Source of the DNA: Takakia lepidozioides
Taxonomy: Eukaryota; Streptophyta; Takakiopsida; Takakiales; Takakiaceae
Assembly (NCBI GenBank): GCA_030704615.1
Contig: CM060733.1
Coordinates: forward strand, 43,402,001-43,462,000
Length of the DNA: 60,000 nt
Direction: 5' to 3'
Shown: piece by piece, positions 9,889 through 21,271 of the stretch
How the letters are laid out: every line of letters starts with the position of its first letter
Position numbering within the stretch: the first letter of the stretch is position 1
Notes under the pieces: generated by a model
Told to the model about the DNA's origin: nothing
Seen by the model: the letters and a program-made list of their open reading frames with translations, nothing else
The model's database searches: none
Position numbers and translations under genes: made by a program

Positions 9889-12800
9889 TTAGTTGGGGTG
9901 ACTTTTGGAAGTGAACTCACTTCTCATAGATGATCTCTCAGTAGGTGAGAGACGAAGGGTAGATGAAAGAGAGAGAGATGCCAACCTCTGCCCAAGACAG
10001 TTGATGATATTGCCAGTGACGGTGCTGCGCCGGTAACGAAAAAATGCTATGTAGGCTGCTTGGGTGCAGACAATGCACCAACCATGGTTGGGTTGCTTGA
10101 TATCCTGCCGCATGAATTACTACTAATCAACGTACATCTCAAGAAAGATTTGGCAGCTGTGATCTCATCCAGTGTGGGGCACAGTTTGTGGACTTTGATA
10201 GAGAGGCACCACAGATCAGTATAGCTCAACAATACTTTAAAAATCAGTCATAAGCATTAGTCGCCTTCAGACTCTCACTGTCACAGCTAATGGGATAACG
10301 GAAAGCACTAACCTTTCTTCAATCTGCTTTTCCTCTTTGGAATTGTCCTTACTCCAGTATTGTCTTGCCCATACAACAAACACACCAGTGCTGCATCCAC
10401 ATAGAGACCAAGCAAATTTCACACCATCAGAGCAATTAGTTTTATACACTGATATCCAGAGCAATGCATATGCCACTGAGTTCTGCTGAAAATGGCCTTA
10501 AATTTAAGGTTACTTCGTAAAAGTTGCTTGCTAGAGTAGAAGATGTGCATGTATGGAGCCAACCAGTTAAGCATGGAAGTTGATCTATGACTTGTGTTGC
10601 AGGTTATTTGACCTGCACAAAGCTGCAATTGTACATCTTACCAGCAATCAATTCAGATTCAAGTAGAGTCTAAGCCAGTCCAGCTTGTACGAAATTTACA
10701 GCTCTTACACCTTTCATTGCACATGGTTGGACTCATGAAGAGGTTTTGGTGCAAACAAGTGGCCATGTTTGCTTACCTCCCAGACAAGATATCACCTTGA
10801 CCCCCACAGCGACCAGGCGATCCAAAATAATCTGAGCTGATAACTGCAATGACAGCCCCCATCCATGCAGTAATCCATTAGAATTTGGAAAACAGTTTAT
10901 GCTTCAGCCCATACAGTGAGGTCTCCACCCTCAAGTCTGTCTCTCCTCTCTCTTATCCCATCTTTGCTCGACCTTCTACTGATGACAAGGCTACCCATCT
11001 AACACACGCTCTGTGGGACTCAGCCCTACGTCCCTTTCCAGTCACCCTCCCATCTACCTCCTCACCCCTCTCCACTCGTAGATATGCACCTTTCTATGAC
11101 GAAGAATGCAAAGTGGCTAGACGTCACATCAAATCTTTACTCCTAGATATCCATTCGTCTCCACATTCCAAAAACCTTGCTCTCAAGCACTATAAGTCCC
11201 TCTTTAGATCCAAAAAGAGAGCCTCCACTCTCAAGCTGCAATCTACTTTCCTTGCAAAAGGCAAATTTTCTCCTCGTTCTTTTTGGTCCCTCCTTAAACC
11301 TCACAGAGACCCACCTGCGATCACTGACATTCACGTCTGGCACGAGTCATTGTACCATTCCCCAAACCAATCTCCCTCTCTCATAACCTCTAAACCCCTA
11401 CACTTTTCTCTCTTTACTACAACCAACGTCAGCAAGGCAGTCAAGAAGCTGCAAAATGGCAGGGCATTGGATATTTCAGGGCTGCAGGTGAATTCATCAA
11501 GCACGCAGCACCCACTTTGGCACCCGTTTATAGATTACCTCTTCAATGAGGCAGTGCAACATGGTTTTCCAACAGAGTGGACAAAGAGCATCATCCACCC
11601 CCTCTTCAAGAGCGGTGACAGGCTCGCACCGACCAACTATCGCACAATCATGGTGTCATCGTTATTGGCTAAGCTGTTTGGGGCAGTAGTGGCCAAGGAG
11701 TTGGATGATTGGGCTGAATCCTCTCACATACGTGCTAAAGGACAAGCTGGTTTCCGTCGCAACAGATCCACTCTTGACCACATTTTCACCCTTCAGGTTA
11801 TGGTGGAACGTGCTAGCTTTGACAAAAAACTGGTCTACGTCTGCTTCGTTGACTTCCACAAGGCTTTCGATTCCGTTCCTCGTGACCTTCTTTTCCAACG
11901 GCTCGATAGGGTGGGATCCCACAGTATGTTCTCTATGCTATTTCCTCCATGTATGAGATCGTCACTGGCATGGTCAATGTCGCAGAGGAATTCTCAGCTG
12001 AGGTCCATAGCAACATTGGGGTCAAACAGGGCTGCCCCCTCTCACCTACCCTGTTTGGAATCTACATTGATGCCTTGGAAAACTACATCTCAAAACACCA
12101 TGGAGTTGGAGTGCCATTGGATGGAGGAACAACACAATCAGATCTCCTCTACGCGGATGATGTTGCCCTTTTGGCACAATCTCCTGTCTTCCTACAACGC
12201 CATCTTCACATCCTGGAACGGTTCTCCAAAGACTATGGGCTACAAGTCAACCTTAGAAAAACCAAGAGCATGGTTTTTAATAGGCAGGCCAACCGCAAAT
12301 TCTTCCTCAACAACCGGGAGGTTGAAATAGTCAAGTCCTACTGGTATCTGGGTCTGGTTATCCACTCCCCCAAATTCCAGTTTGGAGCAACTGCCCTGTA
12401 CAGATTAACAAAAGGCAAGGCAGCCTCCATCCGCCTACAGGCCAAATGCAAACAGATCCACCTGCGCCATCCACCTACCAAGAAGTGGCTGTTTGATAGC
12501 GTGGTCACCCCAAATGCCACTTTCGGTTGTGAATTTTGGGCACCAATGGTCCCAGTTTCCTGGTGGGAAAAGAATCTGGAACCATTGCAGTCATCTTTCC
12601 TCCAAGCAATGCTTGGCGCCAGAGGCACAACTCCATCTCACATACTGAATGCAGAATTCGCCTGTGTGCCACTTCAAACTGAGGCCCTCTTTCCGGCTTA
12701 CAATTTTCCTGCATAGGTTACAAGCCCTTCCCCCCAAGGGACTTGTGGCCAGGGCCCTCACAACATCTATGACACTCAAAAATGCAGGCTTCAAATCCTG

Positions 12801-15800
12801 GTATGCTCGTGTGGATACCTTTTTTGAACGCCATGGACTCTCTATTGCTTCACTTTTGCCAGTGAACCCAGAAGGGGTGATCATCGCATCCAAGCACGAC
12901 CGCAACCAACTCATCAGAAAGGAGCTCATGGAGCTACATGTCAGGAGAACTTGGAAGTTACCCAACCTCACGACAAAGCTCCATTTCTATCGAGAAACAT
13001 TCCTGGTTCTCCAAGATGATAGAATCTTGCGGTCCAATTACCTTTCGGCCTCTTTATCTCCTTCTCTCCTGAGGGCTTTGGGGCGGTTCAGGGTGGGCTC
13101 CCACAACCTGCGGATAGAGACTGGCAGATGGGAAAACCTGCAGCAGGAGGACCGGCTCTGTCCAGCTTGCATAGGGCGCAACCAGGAAATTGAAACTGAA
13201 GATCACTTCTTCTATTGCCCCCTATACTATGAGATACGTGGGAGATTCCATTGTCTATTCTGTGGAACCCAATCTCTCACTGAGGTCTTTCACTATGAAG
13301 ATCAGAAAGTTTGGCAGCCTCCCTGCACAAGGCATTCACCCTCAGACAATCACTAGAACAATAGTTCTTATCTCTCTGGCTTCCTGTTTTCTCTCATGTT
13401 TTTCTTTCCATTTTGTCCCATAAGCTCTATGAGCTTTCCGTGGACGTTATAAAGCACCGTTTCATTTCATTTCATCATCGTGTCTAATATGATGTCATCA
13501 AAAGCCCTATGGTCACCACACCACCCCTGACTACGTTTAATGTAGGCTGCACTTGCTGCCTCAGTCTTGTTTGCCCACCCTGGGCCACTGGCCACTTATA
13601 TGCCAACACTTCTAAGACAAGCAGTCCAATATAATTCCTTTCTCTCATCCAAACGAGTAGTTGTACCCACATCCTCTCAAGATCATACAACTTCTCTTGG
13701 ATCGGTACTATCTCTCAAATGCAACCTACGTAGGCAGCTGGCCATTCAGAACATGCCCTTTTGGACAAACCTGTTGTACCATCACTGATGTAATCTGTCT
13801 TGCCCTTCTGCACAACTGTAACCCCTCCCATCCTGATCCCACATTCACACAATTAGTGTTAACATATTGAACACATCCTAACTGGTCAGAACTTTGGGTA
13901 TACTTGATGACAACTAGATGCAGTACTGGCACAGGCTAATCAAGGTATCCGTCTCTCAGGAAACTCATAAAAAACCAATAATTAGTTGAAGGAATAGAAA
14001 CAAAATCTCAATATTCAGAGGAATAGGGACCTGACAACTGATAATGATTAGTGGACGCCACACTCCTGAAACATATACCTCTTCAAGAGACTGTAGAAAA
14101 ACTTGCAAATAAAGCCACAGGTCAGGTGATCTGCACATTGGGTTCCATGTTGTAACCTAGAAGTGGGAGGGGAAGATAGAAAAAAAGGAGCTTACCTTTG
14201 AGCAAGTGCTTGCAGCTGGCCAGAGCGGTCTTCATCAAGTACTTCACGCCAATTCACAGGACCTTCATGATTTTTCTCTCCAATAACTTTAGCTACCAAA
14301 CGTGTGTACTCCTTGGCATTGGGAGTCAAAACAGCAAGTGGATATCCCATCACTAGTTCTGGATGGTTGGTCACAATAAATAGCCCATCCTGTGACCAAA
14401 AATGCTTTAGGAACAACTCAACCTCCAATTTAAAAGGCGTGTCTTTGGGCCAACTGACCCCATTCCATGACAGCGATGTCATTCAACCTGATAATAACAC
14501 CTTTAAACCGGCAATGGGGCCATTTAACAACATAGATATGACACATGTATGGCGTTGCACTGCCAGATGCAGAGGGGATCAAAGAGTAGACTGCAACCCT
14601 ACCTTGGATGTCACTGCACTGCCATTAGCCCGGTAGGAACTAAAGAAGCGAGGGAAGACAACTCATTCAAACAGAACAGGTGGCAGCAGGCAGACAGGGA
14701 ATCTTAGGACAGATTGAAGTTGAAAACAAATTATGAGAGGTAGGAGAAACGATAACAATAACATCTGAAGGAAAATGAAGAAAGCTGACTGAAGTCCAGA
14801 GAATTACCGCATCAAGAACAAGAGGAATCTTGAAGGATTTTGCAATTTGAATAATCTCCACTACACAGTCCTGATTCCCTCACAAAAGGAACAATTTAAT
14901 GAAAGCAGCTGACAGTATGTGTTCCCAGTCTCTCCTCCCATCCTCCTACATGCCCTGGTTATCTATAGCAGTGACATGTTTGAACCCTGAGTAACTCTGT
15001 GGTCTTACTTGTACTTGAAGTTGTAAACATGACACCCACCAGCCAGTGTTGAGATTCATTGTGTTAGCTTTCACGTCTAATTAACATCCCGAAGCCATCA
15101 TAAAAGGGAGAGAAGAGGGTCCGCCAAGCATTCTCCGAGACTCGGTGGTTTAACTTAGGGATCTCAACAACAGCTGTTTAATCTTATCAAGACACCATCT
15201 CTGTCAAGCTGCAAAGTCATCAAGGATTAAAGAGGAAGCATAACATGCCATTTTCACCTGGATATACCTACAGGCGTCAGTCATGATAGCATGAGTGAGC
15301 TATGTATGCGCACCAGGAGAAAAGCATCACGACCAAGGCCTGGTCCAATGACGAAGCAATCGAAGCGCTGAAGCCATTTTTCCACTTCCCCAATGACCTT
15401 CGCTTTCAGCTCACATCTCTCTTTCACCTCAAGTTCCCTGCATTGTATTAAAAACTGAGTAGGGAAGTCAGTCTGTCTTGTCCCATAAGACTTCCTTCCC
15501 CTCTCTCTCCAAGTTCCCTGCATTGGATAGAAAACAGAGGATGATGGTGCACATTGCACACTAAGGTACTGAAAACAGGCCAGACTAGACTTACCCAGTG
15601 ACATTCGATTCATGCAGTACGGGGTGAACGATTAACTCAGGGCTGTAACTCTTAATTACAGTAGCAGCACCAGCGGTGCAGAACACGTGTGCAAGATCTG
15701 CCCCCTGTATGCACACAATTGTTTAGTATGCAAAAACCCCTTCATTCTCAACACTTCCATGCTCGAGGTAGAGTCCCTGCTAAATAACGAATGCTTCCTC

Positions 15801-16512
15801 AGGTATGGCTCACAAACTACACATCAGTATGTAAAGGAAATTGGATGGTAAAATCATTCATGAATCAAAATCAAAATACATTTGGTTGCAGTGGCCTGAA
15901 TCATCCATGCTTCAATCCTTGTTGCCAAGTGGTGGCTATGAAGTTTAGTGAAATGGAGCAATGTTGAGAGAAATAACTCTGCATAGAGACTGTTGCTAGC
16001 AATTCCTGCTCCAAGGAGATCAGCATCCTTGCACAGAGGACCAAGCTGTGGCAGGACATGATGGGAGTGAGGAGAGCAGAGGGGGAGAAAAGAGATCTCC
16101 GATGAAACAGACAAGGAGATGGTTGGTTCAAGGACAGATAGGAACAAGGAGGATGCGAATTCAGACCACTTTCAAAGCAGAGATGGCAGAGAAAAATGGT
16201 GCACCAGTGTACTCCCGGCAGCCTCCAATCACACCGATCCTGCCTACACCCCAGTTTGATAGTACTTCGATGGTGAGTCATTTCTGCAAATAGGCCTTCC
16301 ACTTTTCCAAATCTGTGATAGGCAAGTGAACAGTTTCAAACACTCTCAATACAGGAATAAGAAGGTACAATGCTAGTTACAGTCTGCCAGACGAGCATGA
16401 CAAAGAAGACGAGACACGCACCAGCTTCTCCTTTATGTTGTCCTTGGGTGAGCGATGGTACAATAAGTTTCAACGTAGGTAAAATGATTTGCAGCTTAGA
16501 TTTTCCCTCCAT
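9889..16512 (-). CDS. NAXD: ATP-dependent (S)-NAD(P)H-hydrate dehydratase, possibly damaged
   Basis: Repairs NADHX/NADPHX back to NAD(P)H using ATP; a ribokinase-fold enzyme of cytosol and organelles. Exons on the minus strand: 16512-16422, 16243-16167, 15704-15595, 15437-15314, 14870-14808, 14389-14196, about 10843-10777, 10390-10313, 10104-9889. Signature blocks: [77 protein letters not shown] and [15 protein letters not shown], which holds the catalytic Gly-Gln-Gly-Asp. Exon phases agree through 14196. The exon expected next (GGVT..RKG..DLI) is not clearly present; a degraded candidate at 13480-13535 abuts a retroelement. In the last exon the frame breaks between [10 protein letters not shown] and [14 protein letters not shown]. 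The start at 16512 is the first Met of the conserved exon; an upstream transit-peptide exon may exist. Either a sequencing indel or a decaying copy. Confidence 0.85.
10885..13478 (+). mobile_element. Non-LTR retroelement with (TTTCA)n tail, inside a NAXD intron
   Basis: Reverse transcriptase blocks in order: [77 protein letters not shown] and [13 protein letters not shown]. They are followed by YLGLVIHS and a C-terminal zinc-like CPAC..N(x)9EDHFFYCP. The three reading frames 10885-12330, 11949-12716 and 12649-13356 join by one-base shifts near 11912 and 12705, so this copy is dead. The 3' end is not poly(A) but short TTTCA repeats near 13461-13478. RT wording and tail differ from the L1-like LINEs elsewhere in the window and recall RTE-type elements; clade is uncertain. 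The 5' limit is not defined. Confidence 0.75.
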
Positions 16513-17106
16513 GGTTATCAGATCACTGCTTCCTTGTAAAGGGCTACTTGCAATTAGCAATAATGGTGATCCGTCGCTTGCGTTTGCCCTCTCCGTCTTC
16601 CAAGGAATTTGTCTGTTTCTACTTTTGGAATGGGCCTTCGACATATCGGACCACCAATCCACACGCAGCCACAAATCATCCTCCCAACTTGGCACCGGAC
16701 CTTCGGTTGTTTGCTTCCCAACCGTCCCTATGAGTTGCTTCAAATTCCAAGTGGCATCATGTGCCCGGCACTCCACCCATTCGCGAAACTTCAACTTCAT
16801 CGTGTCCTCCCTCCAATCATCCCCTCGAAGAGCCTCCCTCATTTTCCCTTCTATGTCGCGTTGAAAAGTGTCAAACCCCTCACGCCCATGCAGAACATAC
16901 GCACTTCGCAGGCACATCACATCTTTCTCAAGGAAAAAATCTTTGACCACTTCCCTCACACGCTTCAAGGCCTCCTTGCTCGGATAATCGTCTTTGTTGA
17001 CATAGCTATCTCGTGCGTGACCATGTTTCTTCCTCTTCTTGCTCCGGCCCCCGATCCCCGATGAACTCCCCGGGACATTGTTGGACGGTGACCCAGATAT
17101 GTTCAA
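16513..17106 (-). CDS. Unknown protein with basic nuclear-type region
   Basis: Open from ATG 17106 (MNISGSPSNN) with RSKKRKKHGH, a likely nuclear localisation signal at residues about 22-31. It is followed by a charged helical stretch (EALKRVREVVKDFFLEKD, REALRGDDWREDTMKLKFR) and two Trp-rich segments (VPSWEDDLWLRVDWWSD). I do not recognise the family. The frame runs without a stop into the first conserved NAXD exon (16512), so it may be a separate gene whose 3' part coincides, or a 5' fusion. A TATA box lies about 380 bp upstream. It could be a transposon-derived ORF. Confidence 0.4.
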
Positions 17107-17485
17107 AATCTAGGATCGGAATCCACAAGTACCATTGGCCAAAACCTCGGTCCTCCCCTGTTCCGGGTCTCTACGTTTCTTTATCCCCTTGCAAGTTGCT
17201 ACAATCCCCTAAGCAAAGACCACACTAAACCAAAGAAACAAAAACAAGCGAAAACCACTACCCTCACCCGTGACCCATTGCTCCCTTGCGTGCATGGTTC
17301 AACTTGAAGAATGCCAAGCATTCAAGGGACACAAAACCACACACACACAAAAACGAAACCCTCCCCGCGTACCCACAGCCCTTTGCTTGTGTAGTGCTCC
17401 TAAGCAAGGAATGCAAAGCCTGCAAGGACCACAGAGCACGCACGAGTGAGGAGAGCAAAGAGTTTGAAGACTACAAGCGAGGGGG

Positions 17486-17493
17486 TTTTTATA
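17486..17493 (-). promoter_or_regulatory. TATA box (TATAAAAA)
   Basis: The minus strand reads GGGTATAAAAACCCCC inside a GC-rich stretch. Pyrimidine-rich CTCTTTGCTCTCCTCACTC follows 30-40 nt downstream, as expected of a plant transcription start. It would serve the ORF starting at 17106. Confidence 0.5.
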
Positions 17494-18160
17494 CCCTTCC
17501 CACCAGCCGGCCGACCGTTTTCTGGGTCGCCCCTTTTTTGGGGCAAAGGGGCGCCACAACGGTTTTTGCCATTCCGGGCGTTTTGCCGGCAGCCCCGGTC
17601 CAACGTGCCGGATATTCCGCCCGGTTCAAAATAGGTCTTGCCGCCTCCACGTGGCACCTACGGAATGAGCCAGCTGGACTTGGCCACCGACCAAGTACAA
17701 CATCCGTAGTGCCAAACATATGTGGCGCCGCCATTCTCTTATTGGCGACTTATCGCCAAATTGCTACCACAAAAAATAGAATGGAATATGCCGTCGAAAG
17801 ATCCCTATTTTTTCATGGATGGAATCGCCAAACTTCTCCAAATACAAAATATTACTTATAGATGAATTCGCCAAATATGGATGAGATAAGTGGATTAAAA
17901 TACAGAGGTGGATGAACAGAATGTACGGCTATTTAGCAAAGCTCTCTAGCCACTCGTGCTGTTTCCCAAAGAAACGCTGACATTGTGGCGGTAACGGTTT
18001 GCATACGTGGCATCATCTCAATAGTTCATCCGACGTCACCAGGTCAGTGCAATGGCAGTCAGGATGTGAGTATGGTTGTGTACCTCGGAACTTCCGAGCC
18101 ATGGATGATTGGCCAAACCTGCTACCCTTCAAATTTTCATTTCATAATCCAGCCAAGAGT
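17494..18160. other. Non-coding, GC-rich patch then AT-rich sequence
   Basis: 17500-17700 is unusually GC-rich for the window, with short inverted pieces such as GCCCCTTTTTTGGGGC. The sequence after 17750 is AT-rich. It may be the end of a DNA transposon, but I found no matching terminal repeat. Confidence 0.3.
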
Positions 18161-19300
18161 ACGTTGTCCACTTACGGGCTCTGACTTGCGGGCCTGCATT
18201 TCTGCTTCAGGACTACTGAATGCCATCTAAGTCCGGAGAACTGAAGGACCTGCTGTAAAGGACATGTTGTCTCCTAGATTAAACTGAGTCGATGCAGCAT
18301 GGCTTGCGCGATGGACTGTTTTTGTCAACCTATTGGAATGTATTTGTCAAGTATGGCCGCTGAGCTTTGAATCGTCTTCCTTTCCGCCACGGACATTTCT
18401 CAGATTTCTTCGCACGCACATCCTCAAGATTCCTTGTCTCTCGTGTTTAATACTGGAGGTTTGTTAGAGTCGAGGTTTTGTTAAGACTGGCCTCTGCAAC
18501 TTCCGGAGCTTCAGTTGGTTGACAAATTGCATGAGGTTGGTGCCGTTTTTGTGGTGTTTATGGTAGGGATAGATAGTTCTACTGCAGAGACGTTTTCCAT
18601 CAGTTCTACGTGAGGCGCTTGAGTTGTCTTCGTCAAAGAGTACATTGTCCACTTACGGGCTCTGACTTGCGGGCCTGCATTTCTGCTTCAGACTACTGCA
18701 TGACATCTAAGCTCCGGAGAACTGAAGGACCTGCTGTAAAGGAAATGTTGTCTCCTAGATTAAACTGAGTCGATGCAGTATGGCTTGCGCGATGGACTGT
18801 TTTTGTCAACCCACTGGAATGTATTTGTCAAGTATGGCCGCTGAGCTTTGAATCGTCTTCCCTTCCGCCACGGACATTTCTCAGATTTCTTCGCACGCAC
18901 ATCCTCAAGATTCCTTGTCTCTCTTGTTTAATGCTGGAGTTTTGTTAGAGTCGAGGTTTTGTTAAGACTGGCCTCTGCAACTTCCGGAGTTTCACTTGCT
19001 TGACAAAATTGTGTTTATGGTAGGGATAGTTAGTTCTATTGCAGAGACGTTTTCCATCAGTTCTACGTGAGACGCTGAAGCTGTCTTCGTTTGTTCCTAG
19101 TGAAGAGTACATGATGCTCCCACTCTCCACATACGGGCTCTGACTTGCGGACCTGCATTTCTGCTTCAGGACTACTGAATGTCATCTGAGCTACGGAGAA
19201 CTAGAGGACCTGTAGTAAAGGAAATGTTGTCTCCTACATTAGTCTGAGTCGATGCAGCATGGCTTCCGCGATGGATGCATTTGTCAACCTAGTGGAGTGT
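18161..19300. repeat. Tandem repeat, about 480-bp unit, about 2.4 copies
   Basis: The phrase TACGGGCTCTGACTTGCGG begins near 18173, 18654 and 19132 (the second and third with small changes), giving spacings of about 481 and 478 bp. Each unit continues with CTGCATTTCTGCTTCA, AGGACCTG..GTAAAGG and GAGTCGATGCAG. Units 1 and 2 are nearly identical over their whole length; the third stops after about 180 bp. No long ORF runs through it. Confidence 0.85.
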
Positions 19301-19535
19301 CCGGACTGACTATGTTATTGAATGGCCCTTAAGCTCCATCGTGTCTCTCACACTCTAAGTTAACTCCTGGTCGCAGGTTCATTTTATGTAGTGCTCAGAA
19401 GTCACACTAGTTAGCGAACATGACAGAGCATATGACACAGCGGATTTTGCCGCCATTGTCAATCTCAGGGCCCAGGGCTACTTCTTGTCGAATTCTGAAA
19501 GTGTTTAGCTGCCACCACTCGAGCAGTTCAGATTT

Positions 19536-19562
19536 GAGAGAGAGAGAGAGAGAGAGAGAGGA
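19536..19562. repeat. (GA)n microsatellite
   Basis: About 13 uninterrupted GA dinucleotides. GAGA tracts often lie near plant promoters, but no gene start is evident beside it. Confidence 0.85.
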
Positions 19563-20423
19563 TTCCATAATTTCCAGTAGCGGCGATGGGACAAAGTAGA
19601 AGTAAAGGTGCAGCATGATGAATATTTTGCATAATGCGAGGGCAGAGAATGTCAGAAACCAGTGTAGTAAAAGGCTCTGAAAAAGACTGTCACAAGCTCA
19701 ACCTCCAAATAGGGCTACTGCAGATGGCTTGTACCGAACGCTCCCGCGATAGTTTTATGAATCACTGTCATCATACCGGATTGTGCTGTAGACTGGACTG
19801 TCCAGAGTTGCACAGCAGCTATGTATACTCTCCAAATCGGAGCTTGTGGTGGAGGGACCTATGCCAATTAGTGTGCTCTATTGTTGTGCATTACTTCCTG
19901 TGCGTTTGCAAGTTGCAATGGAATACTAGTAGGCTAGTGGATCATGACCATTAGTCTACCATATGGTCTTGGGGGAATTTTGCGTTCTGCTCTAGTATGT
20001 TCCACCAGACGATTTCTCTAGGATATATTCTTTCAGGAGAGTGCTGTGTACAGTTTGGAAAGTAATGTGCCTAGTTCAGAGGCCTAACTGCCAGGGAGTC
20101 CAGCAAGCCTGTGCTGCAGTTTAAGTTCTGGAGATCGTTTTACTTTATTGAAATTTTGGCATGATTCCAAGACAGCACTTACTGCTTAACATTGCTAGAC
20201 CATGAGTATCGTTTGAATATGATGCTCCTGTTTTTTGTGCAGGTAAGACTTCCAGGTTGGTTCACCGGCGTTCCCATTGCGCTCTGACTGGGATGGTGGA
20301 CTTTGCTGGCTGAGGACGAGGCCCTTCGTTCATCACTGAACTGAGTGCTCTGGACAAGTTTTCACCCTGAACCTTCCAATCCTAAGAAGACTTCTGGGTA
20401 AGAGACTATCACTTGTTGCTCCA
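19563..20423. other. No recognisable gene
   Basis: No conserved protein, RNA gene or element seen. A GTGCAG/GTAAG pair near 20240-20246 could be splice sites of a transcript leading into the repeat-coded ORF at 20424; this is speculative. Confidence 0.25.
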
Positions 20424-20999
20424 ATGGAGGATGATGGAAGACAGGGTGGTGAAAATCAGGAGGCTGCACAGTTATTGCAGGACTGGGCACAGTTGGTTTC
20501 ACAGGCACAGTTACTGGCTTCAGAGGCACAGCAACAGGCCCAGCAACTGGCTTCAGAGACAGAGTCAGAGGCACTGTTAGTGGATTCACAGGCACAGATA
20601 TTACGGGCTTCAGAGGCACAGTTATTACTGGCTTCAGAGGCACGGTCAGAGGCACAGTCAGAGTCACAGTTACTGGCTTCAGAGGCACAGTTCGAGGCAC
20701 TGGTAGTTGCTTCAGAGGCACAGTTCGAGGCACAGTTATTACTGGCTAAAGATGCAGAGTTAGAGGCTTTAGAGGTACAATCAAAGGCTTCAGAGGCACA
20801 GTTAGAGCCACAGTTATTGGCTGCAGATGCAAAGTTACTGGCTTTACAGGCAAAATGTGAAATGCCCCTGGCTCGGTCAGAAGAGGACTCTCCAGAACAA
20901 AGTGGCTACAGTGGCTCGGAAGAGGACTTTCCAGAACAATGTGGCTGCAGTGGGTCAGAGGAGGACTCTCCAGAACAAAGCGGCTGCAGTGGGTCGTAA
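20424..20999 (+). CDS. Repeat-coded Ala/Gln/Glu/Leu-rich protein, uncertain
   Basis: A 191-residue ORF from ATG 20424 (MEDDGRQGG). Residues about 25-145 are degenerate repeats of LLASEAQ, predicted as a long alpha-helix or coiled coil. Residues 150-191 are three SEEDSPEQSG-type 15-residue repeats. The ORF ends at a TAA where the fourth 45-bp unit has lost bases, so the stop results from a repeat-unit deletion; the frame that follows (21059-21271, with KRRYVEDSEVG) may have been its continuation. The opposite strand of the same repeats is also open (VPLKPVT repeats). Whether any of it is translated is unknown. Confidence 0.35.
   Translation: MEDDGRQGGENQEAAQLLQDWAQLVSQAQLLASEAQQQAQQLASETESEALLVDSQAQILRASEAQLLLASEARSEAQSESQLLASEAQFEALVVASEAQFEAQLLLAKDAELEALEVQSKASEAQLEPQLLAADAKLLALQAKCEMPLARSEEDSPEQSGYSGSEEDFPEQCGCSGSEEDSPEQSGCSGS
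20458..20860 (+). repeat. Minisatellite, about 18-bp unit
   Basis: Degenerate tandem units around GGCTTCAGAGGCACAGTT. Length variants of 12-24 bp stay mostly in multiples of three, keeping both strands open. Confidence 0.8.
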
Positions 21000-21026
21000 G
21001 GCTCTCCAGAACAAAGTGGCTGCAGT
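20877..21026 (+). repeat. 45-bp tandem repeat, about 3.5 units
   Basis: Units contain GAGGACTCTCCAGAACAAAG followed by TGGCTGCAGTGG. The fourth unit lacks its GGAGGAC segment, which changes the reading frame. Confidence 0.8.
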
Positions 21027-21058
21027 GATACAGCAAAGCTAAAGCCCACCAAGGTCCA

Positions 21059-21271
21059 GTGAAAAGGAGATATGTAGAGGACTCGGAGGTGGGAGCGTCT
21101 GAAGAAAAGAGGATGAGCAAGGAGGCAGAAACTACTGGCGGCGTACATGGTGAAGGAAGTAGTGAACCACCAGATGACCCAGGATGTACTAGTATGGATC
21201 CGGGGCAGTTGGTTGAAACAAGAGCAGAATCAAACCCTCACCTCATTTTGTTTCTCTCTCGCAGATGGTGA
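21059..21271 (+). CDS. Short ORF, possible exon downstream of the repeat ORF
   Basis: Codes for MKRRYVEDSEVGASEEKR and a Glu/Ser-rich tail. Composition is like the C-terminus of the 20424 ORF and it may be its frame-shifted continuation. A possible splice acceptor (CTCTCTCGCAG) lies near 21264. No homologue recognised. Confidence 0.25.
   Translation: MKRRYVEDSEVGASEEKRMSKEAETTGGVHGEGSSEPPDDPGCTSMDPGQLVETRAESNPHLILFLSRRW

Noticed and set aside
17286-17861. 191-codon plus-strand ORF with Cys-rich and GC-rich parts
   Set aside because: It covers the probable promoter and leader of the minus-strand transcript. Composition follows the GC patch and no domain is seen.
18161-19300. CRISPR-like or LTR-like interpretation of the 480-bp repeat
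   Set aside because: The units are directly adjacent with no spacers, there is no TG/CA boundary or internal coding region, and the genome is eukaryotic.
20362-20733. Minus-strand Pro/Val/Lys-Pro repeat ORF
   Set aside because: It is the mirror of the 18-bp minisatellite. Nothing outside the repeats supports it, so it is noted under the repeat and not called as a gene.
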